This document shows positions 9,357 to 17,405 of a DNA stretch of 64,000 nt, one piece after another. The translations under genes were made by a program, and so were the position numbers. The notes under the pieces were generated by a model. It searched no databases. It worked only from the letters and a program-made list of their open reading frames with translations, and had not been told where the DNA came from. The stretch is from Paenibacillus melissococcoides (GTDB lineage: Bacteria; Bacillota; Bacilli; Paenibacillales; Paenibacillaceae). The stretch covers positions 434,001-498,000 of the forward strand of contig CALYLO010000005.1 of assembly GCA_944800085.1 (NCBI GenBank), given 5' to 3'. Numbering within the stretch: the stretch's first letter is position 1; the number at the start of each line of letters is the position of its first letter.

Positions 9357-10910
9357 CTATTGAAGCTTGACTACGTCCGCAAGGCTCGCGGCGGCATCGG
9401 TCTGCCTCATCCAGTCCGCCACCTTCTGAAAATCATCGGCAAGCGCACGATCCGTCTCGACGGCCGGGACAAGCTTGCGGCATTGGTCATAGAGCCATTT
9501 GGTCCCGAGCCCAAGCCCCCGCGGATCGCGGAAATCAGCCGCTTGCGCTCCGCACAGCAGCTCAATGGCAAGCACAGAGTAAGCGTTCTCAATGATCTGC
9601 TTCGCTTTACGGGCGGCGATGGTTCCCATGCTGACATGATCCTCTTGGTTGCCCGAGGACGGAATGGAATCGACGCTGGCCGGATGAGCGAGCGCCTTAT
9701 TCTCGGACACGACGGACGCGGCTGCATACTGCGCGATCATGAACCCGGATTGAAGCCCGCCATTATTCGTTAGAAAAGGCGGAAGCTGCTCATTCAAGTA
9801 AGGGTTGACCAGCCTTTCGATCCGCCGTTCGGAAATGTTGGCCAGCTCCGCCGCGCTGACCGACAGATGGTCCATCGCCAGAGCGATCGGCTGCCCATGA
9901 AAATTCCCGCCCGAGATCACTCTCCCCTCATCCACAAAAATAAGAGGATTATCCGTTGCGGAATTGATTTCGATTTCCAGCTTGCCGGCAATATAGGCCA
10001 GCGCATCCCGGCTTGCCCCGTGAACCTGCGGCGCGCAGCGCAAGGAATAGGCATCCTGCACCCTCCGCTCCCCCTGGCTTGTGATGAAATTGCTGCCGGA
10101 GGTCAACCGGATAACATTTTCGGCGGATTGACGCTGTCCTTGATGCGGGCGGATGAGGTGAGTCAAAGGATCGAAGGCGTCCCGGACGGCGAAGAGCGCT
10201 TCACAAGTCAATGCAAGCGTGCAGTCGGCCCAGTTCGCCAGATTCATGGCATCGTGGCAAGCCAACGCGCCTACCGCCGTCATCGCCTGCGTTCCGTTGA
10301 TCAGGGCTAGGCCCTCCTTCGCCTCCAGCGTGACGGGAACAAGCCCGGCAAGCTGCATCGCCTGACCGCCCGGCATCCGCTTGCCCTGATAATAAGCTTC
10401 GCCCTCGCCGACGAGCACGAGCGCCAAATGGGACAGCGGCGCCAAATCGCCGCTTGCGCCGAGCGAGCCTTTCTCGGGGATGACCGGCGTTACCCCCTCG
10501 TTCAGCATGCCGGCCATCAATCGCACCACTTCCGGACGGATACCGGAGTAGCCGAGCGCAAGCGCATTCACTCGCAGCAGCATAATCGCTCGCGCGATTT
10601 CAAGCGAGAACGGCTCGCCAATTCCGCACGCGTGGCTTCGAATCAGATTCAGTTGCAGCGCTTTGACATCCTCGCCGGAAATATACATATCGCAAAACTT
10701 CCCGAAGCCGGTTGTCAAGCCGTACACCACTTTTTTCTCCCGCAACAGCGATTCCACATAAGCCCTGCTCTTCGCCATGCAGCAGATGCTCTCTTCGCGC
10801 AGCTCCACCTTGGCATGGAAGCGGGCGACCTCAACGACCTGCCCGATCGTTAAGGTCCCGCCGCCCACATACACGGCGTGATGATCTTCCTTTTGTTCCG
10901 CTATCTGCAT
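9357..10910 (-). CDS. hutH: Histidine ammonia-lyase
   Basis: First enzyme of histidine degradation: removes ammonia from histidine to give urocanate. It has 517 residues. The self-formed MIO electrophile arises from the ASG of GSLGASGDLAPLSH (about residue 150). Other lyase landmarks are YGLTTGFGKF, LINGTQAMTA, TDNPLIF, GGNFHGQP and SSGNQEDHVSMG. The ATG at 10910 follows an AGGTG site. It is the first gene of the operon and has a long 230-nt leader with HutP-type sites and a terminator. It ends 118 bp before hutP. Confidence 0.97.
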   Translation of the reverse strand: MQIAEQKEDHHAVYVGGGTLTIGQVVEVARFHAKVELREESICCMAKSRAYVESLLREKKVVYGLTTGFGKFCDMYISGEDVKALQLNLIRSHACGIGEPFSLEIARAIMLLRVNALALGYSGIRPEVVRLMAGMLNEGVTPVIPEKGSLGASGDLAPLSHLALVLVGEGEAYYQGKRMPGGQAMQLAGLVPVTLEAKEGLALINGTQAMTAVGALACHDAMNLANWADCTLALTCEALFAVRDAFDPLTHLIRPHQGQRQSAENVIRLTSGSNFITSQGERRVQDAYSLRCAPQVHGASRDALAYIAGKLEIEINSATDNPLIFVDEGRVISGGNFHGQPIALAMDHLSVSAAELANISERRIERLVNPYLNEQLPPFLTNNGGLQSGFMIAQYAAASVVSENKALAHPASVDSIPSSGNQEDHVSMGTIAARKAKQIIENAYSVLAIELLCGAQAADFRDPRGLGLGTKWLYDQCRKLVPAVETDRALADDFQKVADWMRQTDAAASLADVVKLQ

Positions 10911-10946
10911 TTCCGCACCTGCTTTACTATAAATAGTAGTAACGGT

Positions 10947-10980
10947 AACGGCTTCTAATGACTAATCGCTAAACGCCATT
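10947..10980 (-). promoter_or_regulatory. Second HutP-type site: three UAG triplets in a hairpin loop
   Basis: In the minus-strand transcript three UAG triplets (complements at 10969-10971, 10962-10964 and 10955-10957) are separated by exactly 4 nt. They sit in the loop of an AAUGGC/GCCGUU hairpin, about 40 nt before the hutH start. HutP is known to bind three UAG motifs with 4-nt spacers. No U-tract follows, so a role in hutH translation or in stabilising the complex is inferred. Confidence 0.55.
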
Positions 10981-11052
10981 GTTTTCATCCTGTTCTTAGA
11001 TTTGTTTCCGCCAACTGGTTTATAGCCCAAATCTGCGGTGTGACTACCTTTC

Positions 11053-11117
11053 AAAAAACAAAAAGAATGCAGTTCGATAAGGAAACGAAATTCTTCCCTC
11101 ATTCAAAGCTACATTCT
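11053..11117 (-). terminator. hut leader terminator (attenuator)
   Basis: In the transcript, AGAAUGUAG (11117-11109) pairs with CUGCAUUCU (11072-11064) around an imperfect inner stem, followed by UUCUUUUUGUUUUUU. The 5' arm contains the last of four UAG triplets and abuts the third, so HutP binding would block the hairpin. It lies between the hut promoter and hutH. Confidence 0.75.
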
Positions 11118-11132
11118 ATTCACTAATGACTA
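11109..11132 (-). promoter_or_regulatory. HutP binding array: four UAG triplets, 7-nt period
   Basis: The minus-strand RNA reads UAG-UCAU-UAG-UGAA-UAG-AAUG-UAG (complements at 11130-11132, 11123-11125, 11116-11118, 11109-11111). The 4-nt spacing is that required by HutP. The array begins shortly after the predicted transcription start and runs into the terminator stem. Confidence 0.75.
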
Positions 11133-11148
11133 TATCGAGCTTACATTT

Positions 11149-11177
11149 AATTTACAACGTTGGAGAAGGTTAGTCAA
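11149..11177 (-). promoter_or_regulatory. hut operon promoter
   Basis: TTGACT and TAAATT are separated by 17 nt on the minus strand. The predicted start is near 11142, just before the UAG array. Confidence 0.6.
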
Positions 11178-11218
11178 TAAGGAGTTACGGGGAGGGAAGA
11201 GTAATCTTTGCTCCTCAT

Positions 11219-11251
11219 AAAAAAATCCCCCGCAGCATCGCGCTGCGAGGG
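11219..11251 (-). terminator. Terminator of the pdh operon
   Basis: A 10-bp GC-rich stem (11227-11236 with 11242-11251, one G-U pair) is followed by seven U on the minus strand. It lies 100 bp behind the lpdA stop and insulates the hut promoter. Confidence 0.9.
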
Positions 11252-11349
11252 CACAAAGCAAATTCATATCGAATAGAACCGTAACAGAAAGAATACAGAA
11301 CGCTCCTGGAGCAGGAGTACGGCATGATTAAAACATGAAATCGTTACTC

Positions 11350-12768
11350 TTACTTCGCTACTGTGTGGATCGGATGTCCAAGCACGACTTCCGCAGCTTC
11401 CATCACGATTTCGCCAAGCGTTGGGTGAGCATGGATCGTAAGCGCCAGGTCTTCCAGCGTTGCCGCCATTTCTACAGCCAAGCCCATTTCCGCGATCAGG
11501 TTGGATGCTTCCGCGCCGACGATTTGGGAACCGAGCACGACGCCCGTATCCGCGTCAGCCACGATCTTGACGAAGCCTTCCGCGTTGCCGCCGAGGGACA
11601 GCGCGCGTCCGTTCGCCGCGTATGGGAACTTGCCGGCTTTGACGTTGTGGCCTTTTTCCTTCGCTTCCGCTTCAGACAAGCCTACGCTTGCGCACTCCGG
11701 ATCGGTGAAGCATACGGCAGGAATGCACTTGTAGTCAACCACGCTAGGCATGCCCGCGATGGCTTCCGCCGCAACCTTGCCTTCGTAAGAAGCTTTATGC
11801 GCCAGAGCTGGACCAGCAACGATATCGCCAATTGCGAAGATGTGAGGAATGCTGGTGCGTCCTTGGTGGTCGACTTCGACCAGGCCGCGGTCGGTCATTT
11901 TGACGCCGATCATATCGAGGCCAAGCTCGCCATCGGTGTTCGGACGGCGGCCAACCGTTACGAGCAGGTATTCTGCAGTTACTTCTTTGGTTTCGCCTTT
12001 AACCGTGAATTTGACGGTAACGTCTTTATCGGTTTGCGTAGCGCTCTCCGCTTTCGCGCCCGTGAAGATTTCCACATTGGATTTCTTCATGTTTTTCGCG
12101 ACAAGCTGCGTCATATCTTTATCGAAGCCTGGGAGCACCATGTCCGCGCCCTCGATAATCGTGACTTTCGTGCCGAACTTGGAGTACATTTGGCCAAGCT
12201 CCGCGCCGATGTAGCCGCCGCCGATGACGATCATCGACTTCGGAATTTCCTGCAACTCCAGAGCTTCTGTCGAGGACAGAATGCGTCCGCCGAACGGGAA
12301 AGCCTTCAATTCGATTGGACGGGAACCCGTTGCGATGATGCAGTTCTTGAACTTGTAGCGAGGCGCTTCTTGATCGTTGAATACGCGCGCTTCATTTTCG
12401 TTGATGAACATGCACTCGCCGTTGAATACTTGAACTTTATTCGCTTTCAGCAGCGCGCCAACGCCGCCGGTCAGCTTTTTCACGACGCCGCCCTTGAATT
12501 CTTGCACTTTTTTGAAGTCGACTTTTACATTTTCAGCCGTGATGCCGATGGCGGAAGCATGCTGAGTCACTTCATATTGATGAGCTGCGCTGATCAATGC
12601 CTTGGAAGGAATACAGCCGCGGTTCAGACATACGCCGCCGACAGCCGATTTATCTACGATAAGCACGCTTTGGCCGAGTTGGGCAGCGCGAATCGCTGCC
12701 ACATAACCGCCCGGTCCTGCTCCAATAACCAGAGTATCAATGTTCAAAGATGCGTCTCCTACTACCAT
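11350..12768 (-). CDS. lpdA: Dihydrolipoyl dehydrogenase (E3)
   Basis: FAD enzyme that reoxidises the lipoyl arms of the pyruvate dehydrogenase complex and reduces NAD. It has 472 residues. The start MVVGDASLNIDTLVIGAGPGG resembles the Geobacillus E3 start, and GGAGGTG lies 9 nt upstream of the ATG. The redox-active disulfide is in GGVCLNRGCIPSK. The NAD Rossmann motif is VIGGGYIGAELGQ, and the active-site His/Glu pair is in HAHPTLGE near the C-terminus. It is the last gene of the pdh operon, 6 bp behind pdhC. Confidence 0.97.
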   Translation of the reverse strand: MVVGDASLNIDTLVIGAGPGGYVAAIRAAQLGQSVLIVDKSAVGGVCLNRGCIPSKALISAAHQYEVTQHASAIGITAENVKVDFKKVQEFKGGVVKKLTGGVGALLKANKVQVFNGECMFINENEARVFNDQEAPRYKFKNCIIATGSRPIELKAFPFGGRILSSTEALELQEIPKSMIVIGGGYIGAELGQMYSKFGTKVTIIEGADMVLPGFDKDMTQLVAKNMKKSNVEIFTGAKAESATQTDKDVTVKFTVKGETKEVTAEYLLVTVGRRPNTDGELGLDMIGVKMTDRGLVEVDHQGRTSIPHIFAIGDIVAGPALAHKASYEGKVAAEAIAGMPSVVDYKCIPAVCFTDPECASVGLSEAEAKEKGHNVKAGKFPYAANGRALSLGGNAEGFVKIVADADTGVVLGSQIVGAEASNLIAEMGLAVEMAATLEDLALTIHAHPTLGEIVMEAAEVVLGHPIHTVAK

Positions 12769-12774
12769 GTCCGG

Positions 12775-14055
12775 TTACACCTCCATGACAAGCAGCTCTG
12801 GATTAGCTAGCAGCTGCTTGATATAGTTCATAAAGTTTTGTGCCGTTGCCCCGTCGATCAGACGGTGGTCGAAGCTGAGAGACAAGGCCATTACTGGCGC
12901 TGCCACGATTTCGCCGTTCTTCACGACCGGTTTTTCCGTAATGCGGCCGGTACCCAAAATCGCAACTTCCGGGAAGTTGATGATTGGAGTGAAGAACATG
13001 CCGCCTGCGGAACCGATGTTCGTAATCGTGATCGTGCTGCCTTTCAATTCGTTCGGGCCGAGCTTGCCTTCGCGTCCGCGAGCAGCCAGATCCTTGATGC
13101 TGTCGGCGATCATCCAGATGCTGCGGCGATCCGCATCATTGATAACCGGAACGATCAGACCGTTGTCTGTGTCGGTAGCGATACCGATGTTGTAGTACTT
13201 TTTGTACACGATCTCGTTGTTCGCTTCGTCGATCATTGCGTTCATGGCCGGGAACTGACGGCAAGCGGCAACGAGCGCTTTGACGATGAACGGAAGGTAG
13301 GTTACTTTCGTGCCTTTCTTCTCCATCATCGGCTTCAAGCGGGTACGGAATGCAACCAGCTCCGTAACGTCCACTTCGTCCATGATTGTAACATGCGGCG
13401 CCGTGTAAGCCGATTTGACCATCGCATTGGAGATGGCTTTGCGGATGCCCTTGAACGGCACGCGCTCTTCTTCGGCTTCGCGGCCGGTAGCTGCTGGAGC
13501 GGCAGGCGCTGCTTTCGCTTCCGCAGCGGCTTGAGGCGCTTCAGCCTTCGCGGCAGGCGCTCCGCCATTGGCGAATGCTTCCACATCTTCGCGCGTAACT
13601 TTGCCGTTTTTGCCGGTTGGAGGCACTTCGCCGATGTTCACGCCCAATTCGCGCGCCAGCTTGCGCACGCTTGGCGTAGCCAGCACTTCATGGTTAGGCG
13701 CTGCAGCCGTACCTTCCGCTTTTGGAGCTTCCGCTTTTGGAGCTTCCGCTGCAGGTGCTGCTGCAGGTTCTTCCTTAGCCTCTTCGGCCGGTTCCGCTTG
13801 TTCCGGAATATCCCCTTCGGCATCGATGATGGCCACGACTTCGCCCATATGGCATACTTGGCCGTCCTTCGCCAGCACTTCCAGCACCGTACCGTTTACC
13901 GGACAAGGCACTTCAACGACGGCTTTATCGTTCTGTACTTCCATGATGATGTCGTCGTCGGTAACTTTGTCACCCGGTTTGATGTGCATTTTAATAATTT
14001 CGCCTTCATGCAGCCCTTCCCCCAGCTCCGGGAAGCGATATTCAAATTTAGCCAC
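12775..14055 (-). CDS. pdhC: Pyruvate dehydrogenase E2, dihydrolipoyl acetyltransferase
   Basis: Core of the complex: moves the acetyl group from lipoate to CoA. It has 426 residues from the GTG at 14055, with AGGAGG 8 nt upstream. One lipoyl domain spans about residues 1-77, with the modified Lys in QNDKAVVE. An Ala/Pro/Glu-rich linker with PKAEAPKAE-type repeats follows. The E1/E3-binding domain is at about 117-155 (ATPSVRKLARELGV), followed by a second Ala-rich linker. The catalytic domain is C-terminal, with the active-site His in SFDHRLIDGA. A single lipoyl domain is normal for Gram-positive E2. Confidence 0.96.
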   Translation of the reverse strand: MAKFEYRFPELGEGLHEGEIIKMHIKPGDKVTDDDIIMEVQNDKAVVEVPCPVNGTVLEVLAKDGQVCHMGEVVAIIDAEGDIPEQAEPAEEAKEEPAAAPAAEAPKAEAPKAEGTAAAPNHEVLATPSVRKLARELGVNIGEVPPTGKNGKVTREDVEAFANGGAPAAKAEAPQAAAEAKAAPAAPAATGREAEEERVPFKGIRKAISNAMVKSAYTAPHVTIMDEVDVTELVAFRTRLKPMMEKKGTKVTYLPFIVKALVAACRQFPAMNAMIDEANNEIVYKKYYNIGIATDTDNGLIVPVINDADRRSIWMIADSIKDLAARGREGKLGPNELKGSTITITNIGSAGGMFFTPIINFPEVAILGTGRITEKPVVKNGEIVAAPVMALSLSFDHRLIDGATAQNFMNYIKQLLANPELLVMEV

Positions 14056-14090
14056 AAGAACAACCTCCTTCAAATCTGTTCGGTTCTAAC

Positions 14091-15068
14091 TTAGAAGTCC
14101 AATACTTTTTTGACGCCAGCTACGATGCGGGCCGGTGTTGGCAGCCAAGTGTCCTCGATTTGGGCAAACGGATATACCGTGTCCGGACCGGTTACCCGCA
14201 GCACTGGCGCTTCCAGATGAAGAATCGCCTTTTCATTGATTTGGGCAATGACTTCTGCGGCGACGCCGGAAGTTTTTTGCGCCTCTTGAACGATGATGGC
14301 GCGGTTCGTCTTCTTGATCGAAGCTACGATTGTATCGATATCCAACGGAATCAGCGTGCGCAGGTCGATGACTTCCGCTTGAATGCCTTCCTTCTCCAGT
14401 TCAGCCGCCGCTTTCATCGCTGTATGAACCATCAAGCCGTAAGCGATGATGGTAACGTCCTTGCCTTCGCGGACGATCTTTGCTTCGCCGAGCGGAACCG
14501 TGTAATCTTCTTCAGGCACCTCTTCGCGGTAAGCATGGTACAGGTTCAAGTGTTCCATGAAGAATACAGGGTCGTTGTCGCGGATCGCCGAGATGAGCAA
14601 TCCTTTCGCATCATATGGATTCGAAGGAATAACTACTTTAATGCCCGGTGTCTGCACGAGCAAGCCTTCCAGCGAGTCCGTATGCAGCTCAGCCGCTTTT
14701 ACCCCGCCGCCGAACGGCGTGCGGAATACGATTGGCGCGTTGTAGCGTCCGCCGGAGCGGTAGCGCATGCGCGCCGCTTGAACGCAGATTTGATCAAGAG
14801 CTTCATAGATGAATCCGACGAACTGGATTTCCGCGATAGGGCGGAAGCCTTGGATGCCGAGACCGACAGCCATCCCGCCGATTGCGGATTCAGCCAGCGG
14901 CGTATCGAAGACGCGCTCGTCGCCAAACTCTTTTTGCAGACCTTCCGTTGCACGGAACACGCCGCCGACATGGCCGACGTCTTCCCCAAATACCAACACG
15001 TTCGGATCCCGCTTCAATTCCACGCGCATTGCGTCCCGAATTGCTTCTTTCATATTCATTTGTGCCAT
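14091..15068 (-). CDS. pdhB: Pyruvate dehydrogenase E1 beta subunit
   Basis: Forms the alpha2-beta2 E1 with PdhA, which decarboxylates pyruvate on thiamine diphosphate and acetylates E2. It has 325 residues, the usual length. It opens MAQMNMKEAIRDAM and contains FGEDVGHVGGVFRAT, with the thiamine-activating Glu, and the conserved TPFGGGVKAAELHTDS. The ATG at 15068 follows AAGGAGG. It is spaced 126 bp from pdhA and 35 bp from pdhC. Confidence 0.97.
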   Translation of the reverse strand: MAQMNMKEAIRDAMRVELKRDPNVLVFGEDVGHVGGVFRATEGLQKEFGDERVFDTPLAESAIGGMAVGLGIQGFRPIAEIQFVGFIYEALDQICVQAARMRYRSGGRYNAPIVFRTPFGGGVKAAELHTDSLEGLLVQTPGIKVVIPSNPYDAKGLLISAIRDNDPVFFMEHLNLYHAYREEVPEEDYTVPLGEAKIVREGKDVTIIAYGLMVHTAMKAAAELEKEGIQAEVIDLRTLIPLDIDTIVASIKKTNRAIIVQEAQKTSGVAAEVIAQINEKAILHLEAPVLRVTGPDTVYPFAQIEDTWLPTPARIVAGVKKVLDF

Positions 15069-15194
15069 TGCATCGTATCCTCCTTACGTTATCACACTGC
15101 CTGATTCGGTCTGGTTCGCATGGTCATGCGATACTGACTTCTATCGATATCCGGATTGCTTGTCTGCTTATCCGGTTCAAAGTCGTTCTGCTAT

Positions 15195-16262
15195 TTATTG
15201 AAAATCGGCTTTTTGCTCTTCCAAATATTTCGGCGTCGTCTCGAACATGCTGTCGATCAGACCGGCAACCGTCATTTTTTCCGTTTTTTCCGCACGCTTG
15301 ATTTCTTCGTTCACTTTCGCTTTTGCTTCGTCTTTCACGCGGGCTGTATCTTCTTCGGTCCACAGGCCCTTTTTCTCCAAATATTTGCCGAAGCGTACGA
15401 TCGGATCTTTGATTGCCCATTCCGCTTCTTCGTCTTTCGTGCGGTATTTGGTTGTGTCGTCAGCCATGGAGTGAGGACGGAAACGGTATGTCAACGACTC
15501 GATCAGCGTTGCGCCTTCTCCCTTGCGTCCGCGTTCGGCCGCGATTTGCACCGCCTTGATGACCGCGAGCACGTCCATGCCGTCCACCTGCATGCCGTGA
15601 ATGCCCGCCGCTACCGCTTTGTGAGCGATCGATTTCGCTGCCGTCTGCTTCGTGAACGGCGTCGTAATTGCATAACCGTTGTTCTGTACGAAGAAAATAA
15701 CCGGCAAGTTGTATGCGCCAGCGAAGTTAAGACCTTCATAGAAGTCGCCCTCGGAAGATCCGCCGTCGCCGGTGTAAGTAATAGCTACGTTCGGTTGTTT
15801 TTTCAGCTTGAAGCCTTTTGCAATCCCCATCGCGTGCAGGATTTGCGCGCCGATGATGATTTGCGGCATCAATACGTTGACGCCTTCCGGAATTTGTCCG
15901 CCATGCTGATGTCCGCGGGAATAGAGGAATGCTTGATACAATGGCAATCCATGCCATACGATTTGCGGCATGTCGCGGTACGCCGGCACAACGAAGTCTT
16001 CCTTCTCAAGCGGGTACACGCTGCCTACCATGGAAGCTTCCTGACCGGATACCGGCGCATAGAAGCCGAGGCGGCCTTGGCGGCCCAAGTTGATGGCACG
16101 CTCGTCCCATGTCCGCGTGAACACCATGCGGTACATGATTTCCTTCAATTGTTCGTCGGTAAGCTCCGGCATGAGATCCGGGTTCACGATTTCTCCTTCT
16201 GGAGACAAGACGGACAATGGCTGAACATCTTCCGTCTGAACTTCAAATGGATACTTGCTCAT
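15195..16262 (-). CDS. pdhA: Pyruvate dehydrogenase E1 alpha subunit
   Basis: Thiamine-diphosphate-binding half of E1. It has 355 residues from the ATG at 16262 (GAGGTG upstream); MSKYPFEVQ matches Gram-positive PdhA. The thiamine motif GDGGSSEGDFYEGLNFAG-VIFFVQNN is near residue 160, and YRFRPHSMADD contains the conserved phosphorylation-loop region of the family. It is the first gene of pdhA-pdhB-pdhC-lpdA. Two candidate promoters and a Rex-like palindrome lie upstream. Confidence 0.97.
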   Translation of the reverse strand: MSKYPFEVQTEDVQPLSVLSPEGEIVNPDLMPELTDEQLKEIMYRMVFTRTWDERAINLGRQGRLGFYAPVSGQEASMVGSVYPLEKEDFVVPAYRDMPQIVWHGLPLYQAFLYSRGHQHGGQIPEGVNVLMPQIIIGAQILHAMGIAKGFKLKKQPNVAITYTGDGGSSEGDFYEGLNFAGAYNLPVIFFVQNNGYAITTPFTKQTAAKSIAHKAVAAGIHGMQVDGMDVLAVIKAVQIAAERGRKGEGATLIESLTYRFRPHSMADDTTKYRTKDEEAEWAIKDPIVRFGKYLEKKGLWTEEDTARVKDEAKAKVNEEIKRAEKTEKMTVAGLIDSMFETTPKYLEEQKADFQ

Positions 16263-16313
16263 TGTTTTCACCTCAATAAAAGTTTGAAGATTTTGTTTAG
16301 CTGTTATAGAATG

Positions 16314-16343
16314 ATTATACACCTGTTTTACTCAATTGGTCAA
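16314..16343 (-). promoter_or_regulatory. Proximal pdhA promoter
   Basis: TTGACC and a perfect TATAAT are separated by 18 nt, ending 51 nt before the pdhA ATG. Confidence 0.65.
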
Positions 16344-16404
16344 AAGAAAACGCGAAAAAAGTGAACATTTTGTTATGGTGTTGTTATAACAGGTCTTATT
16401 TCGT

Positions 16405-16433
16405 ACTATAACAGACTGTTACAAAATTGTGAA
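16405..16433 (-). promoter_or_regulatory. Distal pdhA promoter overlapping a Rex-like site
   Basis: TTCACA and TATAGT are separated by 17 nt. The -35 hexamer is part of the palindrome at 16427-16444, so a bound repressor would block it. Confidence 0.5.
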
Positions 16434-16444
16434 CTTAAGCACAA
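16427..16444. promoter_or_regulatory. Rex-like operator
   Basis: TTGTGAACTTAAGCACAA is close to the published Rex consensus TTGTGAA-N4-TTCACAA, with one half-site perfect and the other AGCACAA. Rex senses the NADH/NAD ratio, a sensible signal for pyruvate dehydrogenase. Between here and 16301 several TGTTATA/TATAACA words recur, including the palindrome TGTTATAACA at 16382-16391, of unknown meaning. Confidence 0.5.
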
Positions 16445-16601
16445 ATCGGTTCTTTGCCTTCGGGACGTGACGTCTATTTCCTCAGCGAGCGGATCGCTGT
16501 ATTTCTCGCGCAGGTTCAAACATCCTCTTTATAGTAGAACATTTTGGCCAATCAGAGATATTATTCACCAATAAAAGCTAAATTTTGCACAAGGGGTGTA
16601 A

Positions 16602-17333
16602 ATGATGTCCGATTCATCCATTCTTAAACGAACGATTCACAAGCATGTCATTCCAAGCAGCCTGCTGAGCGCCGATCGCCATGTTCGCGTGTACCTGCCT
16701 CCAGGCTACCAGGAGATGCTGAGCTATCCGGTCGTCTACTGCCAGGATGGCGAAGATTTCTTCAACTTCGGCCGCATCGCGACCTATGCGAACAAACTCA
16801 TTATTGAAGAGGATATGGAGCCTTTCATTATCGTCGGCGTAGACGTGGACAAAAAAATACGTACATCTGAATATTCCCCGGACGGGGAACGTTTTGAATC
16901 ATATACCCGCGCGTTTGTCGAAGAGATTGTTCCCTTCATCGAGCAGCATTATCCGGTGCGGACCGATTGGACCGAGACCGTCTTGGCGGGCGACTCGCTG
17001 GGCGGCACAGTCTCCCTACATCTGGCGCTTCGCCATCCGGAACGCTTCCGTCAGGTCATCTCGCTGTCGGGTGCGTACTATCCCTATTCGCAAGAGCTGA
17101 TTGCCCGAGAGTCGGACCTGTCCTGGCTGCATTTGTTCATGATCGTCGGACTGCAGGAGACCGCTTTCAAGACGGATCGGGGCGTGTTCGATTTTGTTGC
17201 CTTGAACCGGTCGGCGAAGCAGCTTCTGGAGGACAGAGGCGCCCATATCCAGTACAGCGAGCATGACGGCCAGCATCAGTGGGGCTTCTGGCAGCAGCAT
17301 ATCCCGGATGCGCTCCGCTTTTTCCTCGAATAG
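16602..17333 (+). CDS. Alpha/beta-hydrolase, enterochelin-esterase-like family
   Basis: Predicted cytosolic serine hydrolase of the Fes/esterase-D type (Pfam PF00756). It has 243 residues and no signal peptide. The fold features visible are RHVRVYLPPGYQE near the start, YCQDGEDFFNFG, the nucleophile elbow LAGDSLGGT (Ser near residue 131), an acidic residue after SLSGAYYP..., and the C-terminal His in EHDGQHQWGFW. The substrate is unknown; relatives hydrolyse siderophore, acetyl or acyl esters. The ATG at 16602 follows AAGGGGTG, and a second ATG follows it. It is a single gene divergent from pdhA. Confidence 0.8.
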   Translation: MMSDSSILKRTIHKHVIPSSLLSADRHVRVYLPPGYQEMLSYPVVYCQDGEDFFNFGRIATYANKLIIEEDMEPFIIVGVDVDKKIRTSEYSPDGERFESYTRAFVEEIVPFIEQHYPVRTDWTETVLAGDSLGGTVSLHLALRHPERFRQVISLSGAYYPYSQELIARESDLSWLHLFMIVGLQETAFKTDRGVFDFVALNRSAKQLLEDRGAHIQYSEHDGQHQWGFWQQHIPDALRFFLE

Positions 17334-17365
17334 TCCCTTGGCATGTATCGTTAAAAAAGGACACC

Positions 17366-17405
17366 TAAAAAAGTAGTGGCATACAGAACGGTATGTCACT
17401 ACTTT
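17366..17405. terminator. Bidirectional terminator between esterase and phosphatase genes
   Basis: AAAGTAGTGGCATAC at 17370-17384 pairs with 17391-17405 (15 bp, one G-U). Six U follow on the minus strand. The phosphatase stop codon lies inside the stem. Confidence 0.8.

Noticed and set aside
11335..12810. Plus-strand frame of 491 codons, with similar ones at 12838-14094 and 15156-16364
   Set aside because: All are antisense to the highly conserved pdh genes; His/Arg/Phe-rich translations resemble no protein.
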